A stretch of 32,990 bases of DNA, taken from positions 1 through 32,990 of the forward strand of contig NZ_OAOF01000031.1 of assembly GCF_900205965.1 (NCBI RefSeq), read 5' to 3'. Made by a program: the position numbers and the translations under genes. Below the pieces are notes generated by a model, which saw only the letters and a list, made by a program, of their open reading frames with translations, had not been told where the DNA came from and did no database searches. Source of the stretch: Lacrimispora amygdalina. Lineage in GTDB: Bacteria; Bacillota; Clostridia; Lachnospirales; Lachnospiraceae. Shown here piece by piece: positions 7,902 to 15,659 of the stretch (the stretch's first letter is position 1; each line of letters opens with the position of its first letter).

Positions 7902-8690
7902 ATGGTTTTTATAATACAAAAAGAGGGAAAAGAATTAGATATCGACATTCGCATATTAAAAGACAAATTAGATGAATTAAAAAGATTCCATTCTTGTGAA
8001 TACAGAAATGTATCGAATTCTGATAATTATAATATTAAAGATATTAGCTGTACATCAGATACAGATGTAATTCCTGTAGGCAATCTTGAATTTGTACAGA
8101 ACTTTTTAAGTAAATGTTATGGAATAAATGAAATGAATCCCATTGAAGTTCCAGATTCCTTAAGAACGGATGAATTTCTAAAGAGAAAATACTCGATTGT
8201 AGAAAAATCCGAATTGCCGGCTACTGGATATTATTTTACAAAATATGTATCTAAGTTAAAAGTATTTAGCCATACAGGAATGATAGAGACGCTGCAGTAT
8301 CTAGAACCAGGGAGAGAGCCGTTTCTAAAAGAGGGATTGTATCAGGTATCAGAAGTCGTTAATATTATTTCCGAATATCGGTGTTTTGTTCATAATGATA
8401 AAATTGTGGCATTAAATTATTATGACGGTGATTGCGCGGTATTACCAGATATGAATTTACTAAAAAAGGCCATTATAAAATATTCAATGGACGAGACAAG
8501 GCCAAAGGCATATACGATGGATCTCGCAGTTATAAAGGGACGAGGAACTGCTATATTAGAAATTCATCCATGGGTGAGCGTAGGCTTGTATGGATATATG
8601 TTCGGAGATAGTTTACCGTATTGTTATAGAGACGGATTTATATGGTATCTGAAACAAAATCAAAAACTAAATAAATTCTCAAATTTTTAA
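7902..8690 (+). CDS. ATP-grasp protein resembling the R2K clade (DUF4343-like)
   Basis: A likely ATP-dependent carboxylate-amine ligase that activates a carboxyl group as acyl phosphate and joins it to an amine or peptide. In the C-terminal half, SEYRCFV (157-163), YTMDLAV (204-210) and ILEIHPWVSVGLYG (218-231) match the catalytic core of R2K-type ATP-grasps; D207 and E220 would bind metal, and H222 stands where Asn is more usual. The N-terminal 100 residues are variable. The ribosome binding site AAAGGAGGG is strong. A terminator follows, and the next unit carries a radical SAM enzyme. R2K enzymes are known mainly from phages and from predicted peptide or nucleotide modification loci. The target is unknown. 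Confidence 0.78.
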   Translation: MVFIIQKEGKELDIDIRILKDKLDELKRFHSCEYRNVSNSDNYNIKDISCTSDTDVIPVGNLEFVQNFLSKCYGINEMNPIEVPDSLRTDEFLKRKYSIVEKSELPATGYYFTKYVSKLKVFSHTGMIETLQYLEPGREPFLKEGLYQVSEVVNIISEYRCFVHNDKIVALNYYDGDCAVLPDMNLLKKAIIKYSMDETRPKAYTMDLAVIKGRGTAILEIHPWVSVGLYGYMFGDSLPYCYRDGFIWYLKQNQKLNKFSNF

Positions 8691-8720
8691 AACTGGCTCA
8701 AGCCAGTTTTTTATTTTTTA
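8689..8720 (+). terminator. Terminator after the ATP-grasp gene
   Basis: 10-bp stem AAAACTGGCT/AGCCAGTTTT, 2-base nominal loop, followed by T-rich sequence. It overlaps the stop codon. Confidence 0.82.
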
Positions 8721-8721
8721 A

Positions 8722-8730
8722 CATACTTTT
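8722..8730 (+). promoter_or_regulatory. Promoter-like CATACTTTT motif
   Basis: Directly after the terminator T-run and before the gene at 8780. Confidence 0.45.
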
Positions 8731-8779
8731 TAAAAGAACATAATAAAAACATCAAAGAAAAAGAAGGAGAATATTTAAA

Positions 8780-9052
8780 ATGGCTAAGGAAAAGAGGCTG
8801 CAGATAAATGACTATGTAGAAGGCTATGAGTCATATGGAAATAAGGAAGTTTATATAAGAGGAACCATTACCAATATTAATTATAATGAAGAAGGGAAAA
8901 TTATTTACTGTATGATACAGTGTGATGATGCTTGGAACGGAGCAAGAGCAAATGGCTTAATAACAAATCGGCCAATAAAAAAAATAGAGGAAGAACCATT
9001 TTGGTGGAAACTTTGTAATAGATTTAAAATTGATAAGGAGGAATTATTATGA
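8780..9052 (+). CDS. Small basic/beta-barrel-like protein upstream of radical SAM gene, 90 aa
   Basis: ATG with GAAGGAGAATATTTAAA upstream. The repeated short strand-like segments (DYVEGY, EVYIRGTITNINY, IIYCMIQCDDAWNG) suggest an SH3-like or similar small barrel. The end overlaps the radical SAM start by 4 bases (ATGA), which implies fixed-ratio expression and possibly a partner role such as substrate presentation. I do not recognise a named family. Confidence 0.7.
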   Translation: MAKEKRLQINDYVEGYESYGNKEVYIRGTITNINYNEEGKIIYCMIQCDDAWNGARANGLITNRPIKKIEEEPFWWKLCNRFKIDKEELL

Positions 9053-9756
9053 TTAGTAGTTTGCAAATTACAACACCGGCTAAGAAATGTATTTTTCGAT
9101 GTCCATTTTGTATTTCTCTTGGCCACAGCCACAATAACATATTTAGAAATTTATATGAGGAGAATTTTGATGAATGGCGTTTAAAATTGATAGATGTGCT
9201 TATTAGTCACCCAGAAATAGAAACTTGCGTTATTACGGGAACTAATGAACCAATGCAATCACCAGATTTTATTTCCGCTGCTGTCTCTATCATAAAAGAC
9301 TTACGTCCAGATATCAGAACTGAAATACAAACAAGATTTTATAAGAGACATGCTATTTTTAAAGATTTAGACATTGCTTGCTATTCCGTCAGTCGATATG
9401 AAGATATTATAAAGATTGAAGAATCGGCCCTGACTAACCGGTTAGTTATTATATTAACCGATTCCTTTAGTGGTAAAACAATAAATGATATCTTGGAAGA
9501 AATAAAAGGGAAAAATATAACGCAAGTTACGTTAAAGAAATTACATACAAGCAATGGTGTGAATCCAAAGATGGACTCTTGGATCATGCAACATAGTATA
9601 GCTGAAGATACTTATTATCACTTAAAGAATGAAGTAGCTAACTATGATGGCCCTATGAGTATAAGGCTTGATGAAAACTGCATGGATGCAGGAAATAGAT
9701 ACTTAATCTTTAGAGAAGACGGAAATATTTATAAAAACTGGGAAATGACATCTTAG
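9049..9756 (+). CDS. Compact radical SAM protein
   Basis: The N-terminal CIFRCPFC (C14, C18, C21) is the CX3CX2C motif that binds the [4Fe-4S] cluster used to cleave S-adenosylmethionine. TGTNEP (63-68) replaces the usual GGEP SAM-binding motif. Later strands (QVTLKKL, MSIRLDEN) fit a partial TIM barrel. At 235 aa it is about the size of minimal members such as activases or QueE-like enzymes, without an auxiliary cysteine cluster. It is coupled to the 90-aa gene upstream and near the ATP-grasp gene, so peptide or nucleotide modification is plausible. The reaction cannot be named from sequence. Confidence 0.85.
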   Translation: MISSLQITTPAKKCIFRCPFCISLGHSHNNIFRNLYEENFDEWRLKLIDVLISHPEIETCVITGTNEPMQSPDFISAAVSIIKDLRPDIRTEIQTRFYKRHAIFKDLDIACYSVSRYEDIIKIEESALTNRLVIILTDSFSGKTINDILEEIKGKNITQVTLKKLHTSNGVNPKMDSWIMQHSIAEDTYYHLKNEVANYDGPMSIRLDENCMDAGNRYLIFREDGNIYKNWEMTS

Positions 9757-9788
9757 AAGTAATAAGAGAATATGAAAGGATAATAAGT

Positions 9789-10589
9789 ATGAGCATAAAA
9801 ATTTATAATGGATATCGTTTTAAATCATGTTACAGTTTAAATGAATTGGACAATCGAGTAAAATTTCTTAGAAAGAAAGTTAAAGATATTCTTTTGGCAG
9901 AATATAGAGAATGGGCAATCAAGAAAGTATACAAAGACCTAGATATTTATTGGTTTGATAAGAATACATATATACAATCCATGAATCCCGAGAAAAAAGT
10001 GTATATGATAGATGAGGTGAAAGGACCAGAAGATGTTATGGTGAATGCGCTTTGGACTATCTATAATTTATTTGACGAGGTCTTTGAGCGTGAAGCTGCA
10101 CTTCACTCCTTCTTAAGCTTTCATTCACAAATTGTTCTATATCCACTCTCAGATAAGATTATCTTTCAACTTTTTTCAAAGGGATCTTTGGCAGATAATT
10201 TGATTCGGAAGTGTTTACTAGAGGAAGATGATATCGAAGAATATTGTTATTGGAACAATACCGACATACCCGATGAATTAACCGAAGAAGAATGGGCACT
10301 TAGGGCACTTGATTGGGAACTGGCACTTCCCATTGAAACAGTCTCAATTCCTTCAATGAGTGGATTTACTGTAGATTTATTCAGTAATTATTTCTTCCCT
10401 ATTTCGTCAACTGATATTTTTAAAGGAGATATTGTTAAACCTTCAGTTGAAGATAGGACAAAATCATTGTTTGAATATATAAAGAAAAATGATGAAAAGC
10501 TAAGTGATTCATTTAAAGAAGAGTTAAGGCAAAAAATTGAATCAAATCCTTACTTGGAAAAATTAGGGAGGAAGAAAGATAAAAGATAA
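9789..10589 (+). CDS. Hypothetical protein, 266 aa
   Basis: ATG preceded by GAAAGGATAATAAGT. No family recognised. It appears soluble: a basic helical N-terminus (RVKFLRKKVKDILL), an acidic tryptophan-rich centre (DELTEEEWALRALDWELALP), and a lysine-rich tail. It is probably in the transcript of the radical SAM gene, 32 bases upstream, with no terminator between. Confidence 0.72.
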   Translation: MSIKIYNGYRFKSCYSLNELDNRVKFLRKKVKDILLAEYREWAIKKVYKDLDIYWFDKNTYIQSMNPEKKVYMIDEVKGPEDVMVNALWTIYNLFDEVFEREAALHSFLSFHSQIVLYPLSDKIIFQLFSKGSLADNLIRKCLLEEDDIEEYCYWNNTDIPDELTEEEWALRALDWELALPIETVSIPSMSGFTVDLFSNYFFPISSTDIFKGDIVKPSVEDRTKSLFEYIKKNDEKLSDSFKEELRQKIESNPYLEKLGRKKDKR

Positions 10590-10690
10590 ATTAGTACTGC
10601 TATCACAAGAAGAAATAACGATGGAAAGAAAATTGAATAGCTAAATAAGGAAAACAGAAATTTTCCGGATTACCGGAGACAGAGAGGAAT

Positions 10691-10858
10691 ATGATATTGC
10701 TTTTGGGTATTTTTTTTATTGGGAGTATTATTGGGAATATTATTGCTGTTTATGGTAATGTCACAGATAAAGATGCTTTTTTTAATATAGGGATGTGTAT
10801 TAGCATGGGATCAGTATTCTTAAGAATGTTATTTGATATTATACCTTATGTAAATTAG
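10691..10858 (+). CDS. Small two-helix membrane protein, 55 aa
   Basis: ATG with ACAGAGAGGAAT just before it. The product is nearly all hydrophobic: one helix at about residues 2-20 (ILLLGIFFIGSIIGNIIAV) and a second at about 32-52, joined by a short polar turn (GNVTDKD). Such tiny hairpin membrane proteins are common in phages, for example as holin-like proteins or inhibitors, but there is no lysin nearby, so no function is proposed. Confidence 0.55.
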   Translation: MILLLGIFFIGSIIGNIIAVYGNVTDKDAFFNIGMCISMGSVFLRMLFDIIPYVN

Positions 10859-10876
10859 GATTCTAAGGTGGTGTAT

Positions 10877-11065
10877 GTGAAAGAGGATAGAGAATTTGTA
10901 CTACTACGCAAGGGTGATCGGGTGCGATTATATACAGGTGAGTCATTTAAAGATGGCACTGTGACACTCGGAACAAAAATTGATTGTAGTGGTTGCTTTG
11001 TTGATTATGATGACGGTACAAAAGGAATTGAAATTCCGGAAGCTTTGGTCAAAATAAAAAAGTAA
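10877..11065 (+). CDS. Small SH3-like barrel protein, 62 aa
   Basis: GTG at 10877 is preferred because AAGGTGG lies 5 bases upstream; the frame could also open at GTG 10868, inside that site. The pattern KGDRVRLYTG..KDGTV and the acidic FVDYDDGTKG resemble KOW/Tudor-like five-stranded barrels that bind RNA or proteins. Similar in style to the 90-aa protein at 8780, but without clear sequence identity. Function unknown. Confidence 0.62.
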   Translation: MKEDREFVLLRKGDRVRLYTGESFKDGTVTLGTKIDCSGCFVDYDDGTKGIEIPEALVKIKK

Positions 11066-11131
11066 CTGATATTGTCTGAAGTTGGAGATTAAGGGCAGAA
11101 TAAGGTTTTTCGAGAGAAAGGATGATTTTAT

Positions 11132-11599
11132 ATGGGAATGTTAGATATATTTCTTATTGCCGGGTTAACGGCAAATATTATGAAAAGTGAAAGTTCGAAA
11201 GATAATAATTCAATATTGAATGAAAAGTCGATAATTCTATCCAGTGAGAAGTCCCGCATCGGTAGACTTCGCCTTTCGAATATTAGAAGGGAAAATTTTG
11301 AAAGTGATGATCGCAATATATTGCAAATCACTAAGCAAAAAGTCGGTTTAGATACTAAATATCCTTTACATATTATAGAGTATCTCATAGATGACAATGT
11401 TGATGGAGTAATCATTCAGCCTAATTATAATTGTTATCAAAAACAATTTATAGAAAGCAAATTTTGTTTATTAAGCTTCGATGAGATAGGTGATTTCAAA
11501 AATTATAAAGTTCTTAAAATACATACAGAGCCAATTGAAATTACTGGTTACGATGAAAAAATGTATTTATGTGAAGTAGTAAAAATATTACAAGATTAA
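11132..11599 (+). CDS. Hypothetical protein with short hydrophobic N-terminus, 155 aa
   Basis: ATG preceded by GAGAAAGGATGATTTTAT. Residues 3-18 (MLDIFLIAGLTANIM) are hydrophobic and could anchor it or be a small helix. This is followed by a polar linker and a basic region (RIGRLRLSNIRRENF), then an alpha/beta-like segment. Not recognised. It closes with a terminator. Confidence 0.7.
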   Translation: MGMLDIFLIAGLTANIMKSESSKDNNSILNEKSIILSSEKSRIGRLRLSNIRRENFESDDRNILQITKQKVGLDTKYPLHIIEYLIDDNVDGVIIQPNYNCYQKQFIESKFCLLSFDEIGDFKNYKVLKIHTEPIEITGYDEKMYLCEVVKILQD

Positions 11600-11620
11600 T
11601 ATTTTATTTACTAGAAATTC

Positions 11621-11645
11621 AAAGCAGCTGACAAGCTGCTTTTTT
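11621..11645 (+). terminator. Terminator
   Basis: AAAGCAGCT/AGCTGCTTT stem, GACA loop, T-run. Confidence 0.82.
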
Positions 11646-11668
11646 GTCGGAAAAATGAAGCAAAAGTG

Positions 11669-11677
11669 CATATTAGT
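11669..11677 (+). promoter_or_regulatory. Weak promoter-like CATATTAGT motif
   Basis: Lies between the terminator and the ribosome binding site of the phosphoesterase gene. A weaker match to the recurrent motif. Confidence 0.35.
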
Positions 11678-11704
11678 ATAAATGAATAGATAGGGAGATT
11701 AAAT

Positions 11705-12319
11705 ATGAAATATTTAATATTTGCAGATTTACACAGCTTTGACGCAGATAATTTAAATTTAATAGTTGATAGTATTGATGTACTACTTTTTCTTGGAGAT
11801 ATAAAGGTAAGTAGCATTTTAAAAATCAGGCAGATGTATCCTAATAAACCAGCCTTCGGAGTTTTAGGAAATCATGATGACTTAAGTTTATTTCATTCCG
11901 CAAATAAGCAAATCGAGATTTACAATAAATTTGAAATAAATATGGACCCAATCGTTAACATGCATTGTAACTGTGTCAATTTTGAAACCGATATAATTGC
12001 CGGACTCCAAGGCTGCGTAGGATATAAAGATTCCGGAGTGATGATGACACAGGAAGAGGCAAACTCCTTAAAAATACCCTGTGCAGATATCTTGATTTCT
12101 CACGAGACCGGATATCATTACATGAAACCGGTAATTGATACCAGCCATGAGGGCTTTGAAGCTGTATTAAATTATATTTTAAAAGAAAAACCAAAGTTTC
12201 ATTTGTTTGGTCATCACCATAAGAATATTCAATTTCAGAAAGAAGATACAATGTGTTTTTGTATTTATGGTTGCTCTATCTTTGACTCTGCCTCTGGTTC
12301 TATAAAAAATATATTCTAA
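11705..12319 (+). CDS. Calcineurin-like metallophosphoesterase
   Basis: A two-metal phosphoesterase. The ordered signature is complete: D-x-H (D8, H10), GD (31-32), GNHD (55-58), a lone His in ISHE (H133) and GHHH (169-172). The length of 204 aa suits the YfcE/Icc-like branch. The family cleaves phosphodiesters such as cyclic nucleotides, nucleic acid ends or cofactor pyrophosphates; the substrate cannot be assigned. It has its own upstream motif and starts after a terminator, so it is an independent unit. Activity toward a signalling nucleotide would fit the NAD/CYTH cargo but is only an inference. Confidence 0.85.
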   Translation: MKYLIFADLHSFDADNLNLIVDSIDVLLFLGDIKVSSILKIRQMYPNKPAFGVLGNHDDLSLFHSANKQIEIYNKFEINMDPIVNMHCNCVNFETDIIAGLQGCVGYKDSGVMMTQEEANSLKIPCADILISHETGYHYMKPVIDTSHEGFEAVLNYILKEKPKFHLFGHHHKNIQFQKEDTMCFCIYGCSIFDSASGSIKNIF

Positions 12320-12353
12320 TGATTTGAAAAAGCTAATTAAAATATCGAGCTGA

Positions 12354-12373
12354 ATTGTTTTGAATAAAACAAT
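12354..12373 (+). repeat. Perfect inverted repeat in the gap after the phosphoesterase
   Basis: ATTGTTTT/AAAACAAT around a GAAT loop, with no following T-run. The hairpin might be a weak terminator, an RNA stability element or an operator. Confidence 0.4.
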
Positions 12374-12537
12374 ACCATAATAGATCTGAATTAGATGACT
12401 GGAGAAATAAGAGTGAAAGAAAGGGACGTTAATTATGAATGATATTATTTATGTTATTAGGCATAATTCAAAATTTGCCCAAATGTGAACAATAAGATTT
12501 GTCTGCGATGAAAATAGGGAATACAGGAGGACATGAA

Positions 12538-12669
12538 ATGATTCGTTATATTAGAAGCTGTCGTTGTAAGCACGAGTTTGAAAAAGTAAAGCAAAACGAA
12601 TATACGGATTGCACGGTCACAACATACATCTGTAGACGATGTGGCTGGATCAGAAAGGTTACTACATAG
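12538..12669 (+). CDS. Zinc-ribbon microprotein, 43 aa
   Basis: ATG preceded by ACAGGAGGACATGAA, a strong ribosome binding site. The short product contains CRC near the start and CRRCGW near the end, giving four cysteines positioned to bind one zinc (C8, C10, C32, C35), with a basic tail (RKVTT). Such microproteins often bind DNA, RNA or another protein. Too short for usual gene finding. Confidence 0.55.
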   Translation: MIRYIRSCRCKHEFEKVKQNEYTDCTVTTYICRRCGWIRKVTT

Positions 12670-12700
12670 AAAGCTTTTTTATAAAAAGAGAGGAAAAAAC

Positions 12701-13135
12701 ATGAAAAACATTGAAGGATTTTTAAAGCAAAGAGGCCCTGTAAAAGAAAATTTAATAGACCGTACACTTGCAATTAGGGAAACACTTCTAAATCCATGTT
12801 TTTGGATGGAAAGAAAAGATGGAAGATTTACTGGATATCTTCCTGAAATTTGTTCTATATATAATATAAAGGATGCCTCTAGGTATATAAGAGAAGTGGT
12901 AAACAGAAAAGGATTCATGAACAAAAAATTTGATTATTACTTCGAGTCCTCAGAGAATTTTAATGATATTCGCCTATATCATATATTTGATGCGGGAGAG
13001 GGTATCGAAGAAAGAGAATGCACAATGACAGATTATATAAAAAACCTTATTATCGGACATTGCCTTTTAATTGATGTTACCGGCATCGGTTGCTTAGAAA
13101 GTTTTATTAAGAGCCATTCCTTTAAATTCATCTAG
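12701..13135 (+). CDS. Hypothetical protein, 144 aa
   Basis: Start placed at ATG 12701, where AAAGAGAGGAAAAAAC gives a ribosome binding site; an upstream in-frame ATG at 12641 lies inside the zinc-ribbon gene and has none. No family recognised. It holds a basic DNA-binding-like stretch (RYIREVVNRKGFMNKKF) after an Ile/Tyr-rich segment. Downstream is the structured gap at 13182. Confidence 0.66.
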   Translation: MKNIEGFLKQRGPVKENLIDRTLAIRETLLNPCFWMERKDGRFTGYLPEICSIYNIKDASRYIREVVNRKGFMNKKFDYYFESSENFNDIRLYHIFDAGEGIEERECTMTDYIKNLIIGHCLLIDVTGIGCLESFIKSHSFKFI

Positions 13136-13181
13136 ATATGAGAAGGGTGATTCTGTTGTTATAAGATTTCATGTTCTGAGC

Positions 13182-13221
13182 AACTCCAGCAGAGCTGGAG
13201 TTCGAATCTCACTAAAGTGAG
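13182..13221 (+). repeat. Two adjacent hairpins in the untranslated region before the HAD gene
   Basis: First hairpin: AACTCCAGC/GCTGGAGTT, nine perfect pairs around an AGA loop (13182-13202). Second: CTCAC/GTGAG around TAAA (13208-13221). There is no T-run after either one. The GTTCGAATC segment at 13200-13208 recalls a tRNA T-loop, but no complete cloverleaf can be built. Likely a structured leader RNA, processing site or operator. Confidence 0.5.
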
Positions 13222-13288
13222 TTTGGTAATTTCAGGAGCTTGGAAATGATTTTATTGAAGATATGTAAAAAAGTAGAGAGGTTATTAA

Positions 13289-13765
13289 ATGAGTAAGATC
13301 AGAGAATTGTTAGCAAAAGAAGATACCGTTGTGATATTTGATATCGATGGAGTATTAGCTGCTTATGAATATGGAGAGTATAATCATAATGCTTGCAGAG
13401 ACGAAGAATGGAATGATTTTGTCTTAAACAATAATGTATACGAAAAAGCAAGACCGATTAAGGTTCTGCAGGAATACATAAAAAAGCAAGGTCGTGGCAA
13501 AGTATTTGTATGTTCAGTAGCTGGCAGACATGAAAGAACTCAAAAATCTAACTTTGTAATGAATAATTACGAAGTTGATGAGAGTCATATTTATTTTGTC
13601 AATAGTAAAAGTGAAAAGCTTGATATATTAAAGGAAGTCAAACAAGAATTTCCAAATTTAAAGGATCTGAATATTGTAATGGTTGATGATACTTCTGACG
13701 TCCTTACTAATATTCAGGAAAACTCAGGTTTTTCAACCGCTCATATAAGTTCATTTATGGATTAA
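13289..13765 (+). CDS. HAD-superfamily phosphatase
   Basis: Motif I DIDG with nucleophile D18 and acid D20, motif II Ser in VCSVAG (S76), motif III Lys (K110) and motif IV VDD (133-134) are all visible. At 158 aa it is compact, with no large cap domain, and resembles the 3' phosphatase halves of phage polynucleotide kinases and other phage 5'(3')-nucleotidases. Substrate probably a nucleotide or nucleic acid end, by family analogy only. RBS AGAGAGG lies upstream of the ATG. Confidence 0.82.
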   Translation: MSKIRELLAKEDTVVIFDIDGVLAAYEYGEYNHNACRDEEWNDFVLNNNVYEKARPIKVLQEYIKKQGRGKVFVCSVAGRHERTQKSNFVMNNYEVDESHIYFVNSKSEKLDILKEVKQEFPNLKDLNIVMVDDTSDVLTNIQENSGFSTAHISSFMD

Positions 13766-13895
13766 AGAAGCTACTAATTTCCATGAATATGGATATAGAA
13801 AAATTAGTTGTTATAGTCGTTTTAACAAAGCTAAGTCGAGGAACAAGTAGCAGAAAGTTTAATAAGTCTTATAAACCCTTGAAAAGGAGTAAAAA

Positions 13896-14153
13896 ATGCT
13901 TAATATTACAGTGAACCAAGAATTGTTAAATAAAAGTAATATTGAAGATACAATTGCTGTAGCTTTTAATGATAAGGGAGTTGGATTTGAATTATTTATG
14001 AAATCGAAGGAGAAATATGAGCTTTATCAATTATCTGGAAATCCTGAATGTAATGAAACGATTGATAAATTAGAGTCTAACTTTTATCGGAACTATTCAG
14101 GAGAGGTTACTGTAGAAAACATTGCTGCGTATATGGCGAGTTTACTTGGTTAA
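13896..14153 (+). CDS. Hypothetical protein, 85 aa
   Basis: ATG preceded by GAAAAGGAGTAAAAA. Small, acidic and soluble, with the pattern of a compact alpha/beta domain (two strands, then the helix IAAYMASLLG at the end). Not recognised. The transcript ends at the terminator near 14216. Confidence 0.66.
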   Translation: MLNITVNQELLNKSNIEDTIAVAFNDKGVGFELFMKSKEKYELYQLSGNPECNETIDKLESNFYRNYSGEVTVENIAAYMASLLG

Positions 14154-14215
14154 TACAATGATATGTAATTATGAGGTATAAACACCTGTATTAGAAATAA
14201 AAGAAACAAGTATTG

Positions 14216-14240
14216 AAAGGAGCCTATGGCTTCTTTTTTT
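14216..14240 (+). terminator. Terminator
   Basis: AAAGGAGCC/GGCTTCTTT stem with one G-U pair and a TAT loop, then a T-run. Confidence 0.75.
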
Positions 14241-14284
14241 ATACCAAATTACATATTTCATTTTTATTCATTAAAATACTTTTT

Positions 14285-14293
14285 CATACTATA
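14285..14293 (+). promoter_or_regulatory. Promoter-like CATACTATA motif
   Basis: Good copy of the recurrent motif, 25 bases before the GAGGAG ribosome binding site of the gene at 14324. Confidence 0.5.
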
Positions 14294-14323
14294 GTTGAAA
14301 AACATGAAGAGGAGAGATAAGAT

Positions 14324-14965
14324 ATGGAAATTACAAATTTAGAAAATCAGGAAATTGAATCTGGTGTTCTCAATAAAGTAGGACTGAATTTAGAAGAACT
14401 GAAAATTAGCCAACATGCAAAGGAACGTTATGCTGAACTAATTATGGATAAAGACAATAAGATAGACGTAAATGTCTTTATTACAAACAACGAGGGAAAA
14501 ATCAAAAGTGATATTTCTAAAATGATTGAATATGGTCAGCTGCTTTTTTCTGGCAAGCCAGTGGATATGTATAACCGTCAAGCTGTAGAAGTTTATTTAA
14601 ATAGAACCTGGGTTGTTATTATAGATCGGAAAAAGATGAATGTAATAACGTTGTATTCGATTGACCTTGGCCTTGGTTCTGATTTTAACCAGGAATATAT
14701 TAATAAGCTATTAGGTAAGTTGAATATAGCAAAAGAACATTTCGCGGAAATTCAAAAAAACATTGAGGAACAGTCAGATACATATAAGAACTTAGTGACA
14801 GAAAATGAGGCAATTATTGGCGAATATAAGAAAATTATCAAATCATTGGAACAGCAAAATGAGGGCTACAAAGAAGTAATCAACAATCTGCAGGTTAATA
14901 TGACAATCGCGGAAAAAGCGGTTAGAGATATCGTTGCGGTTATGATTGGAAAGAAAGTGTTTTGA
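14324..14965 (+). CDS. Protein with RelE-like N-terminal domain and C-terminal coiled coil, 213 aa
   Basis: Residues about 25-118 carry the arrangement seen in small RelE/BECR-fold nucleases: HAKERYAEL (31-39), then a long insertion, then the strand pair WVVIIDRKKMNVITLY. Residues about 130-200 form a long coiled coil (KNIEEQ...ESLEQQ-type heptads). Domain assignment is by pattern only, and known BECR catalytic residues are not certain. The coiled coil could dimerise it or bind a partner. The gene starts after a terminator and promoter motif and is followed by the ParB-like gene with 32 bases between. Confidence 0.6.
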   Translation: MEITNLENQEIESGVLNKVGLNLEELKISQHAKERYAELIMDKDNKIDVNVFITNNEGKIKSDISKMIEYGQLLFSGKPVDMYNRQAVEVYLNRTWVVIIDRKKMNVITLYSIDLGLGSDFNQEYINKLLGKLNIAKEHFAEIQKNIEEQSDTYKNLVTENEAIIGEYKKIIKSLEQQNEGYKEVINNLQVNMTIAEKAVRDIVAVMIGKKVF

Positions 14966-14997
14966 ATTAGGATTTAAAGAATTTTGGGAGGCATATA

Positions 14998-15612
14998 ATG
15001 AGATATGATTTATTTGATGAATTGAAAGAAAGTGATGTTTTAGATTATCCGGTGGATGCATTGGAATGTAAACACGTAATATTAAACGAACCTAAAGAAA
15101 TATATGAGGCATCTGTTAAAGCCAATTATGATTATGTGATTTTAGGCTCACATAGACATGCTTCTATAAATGATGAAAATGAAAGAATATTTAATATGGT
15201 ATCAAATAAATTCTTTAATAGACCAGTCCGTATTGTAAAAGCGAAAGACGGTAGGTTGTGGTGCGATAATACCCATACAGCTATGGCGTACCTTCGGAGG
15301 AATTATAAAAAGGATATTAGATTAAAAAATATTCCATTTTATTTAGTCGATGTAAGCTGTAATGTACCAGTTGTTATTTCTATTAACAATAGTGTTATCC
15401 AAAAAGATGATGATATCCAAAATGCGATTAATTGTTCCCTACAGATCAATAGTAGGTTAGATAAAGGAGTGCGTCCAAAAAGTATGTCATATACAGTAGG
15501 TGAACTAAACAAAATTATGTTAGGGTATACTTGTTTAATATTTAAAAAATGGTATGCAGAAATTTTAAACAAGCCCTCTTATTTACTAAGTGAACTAAAT
15601 GTAAGTATTTGA
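14998..15612 (+). CDS. Possible ParB/Srx-fold protein, 204 aa
   Basis: ATG with TTGGGAGGCATATA upstream. A segment at about residues 74-100 (RPVRIVKAKDGRLWCDNTHT) has the organisation of the ParB/Srx nucleotide-binding core, where a substrate-facing strand is followed by DG and then by G-x-H-R; here the last reads DNTHTAMAYL (D90, H93). There is no helix-turn-helix or partner ParA nearby, so a role in partition is unlikely; a CTPase switch or a nuclease-like/modifying role is possible. Moderate confidence in the fold only. Co-directional with the RelE-like gene. Confidence 0.52.
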   Translation: MRYDLFDELKESDVLDYPVDALECKHVILNEPKEIYEASVKANYDYVILGSHRHASINDENERIFNMVSNKFFNRPVRIVKAKDGRLWCDNTHTAMAYLRRNYKKDIRLKNIPFYLVDVSCNVPVVISINNSVIQKDDDIQNAINCSLQINSRLDKGVRPKSMSYTVGELNKIMLGYTCLIFKKWYAEILNKPSYLLSELNVSI

Positions 15613-15659
15613 ATCTGAGGTAACATAAAAAAATTAGTATTTGAAGGAGGTATACAAAT

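Noticed and set aside
10590..10640. Small frame directly after the 266-aa gene
   Set aside because: No ATG, GTG or TTG near the plausible ribosome binding site GGGAGG; probably read-through of another frame.
12435..12488. 17-codon frame with AAAGGGA upstream
   Set aside because: Too short to separate from chance; no conserved feature.
13182..13221. tRNA gene
   Set aside because: TTCGAAT resembles a T-loop, but the flanking bases do not pair as a T-stem and no acceptor, D or anticodon arm can be built.
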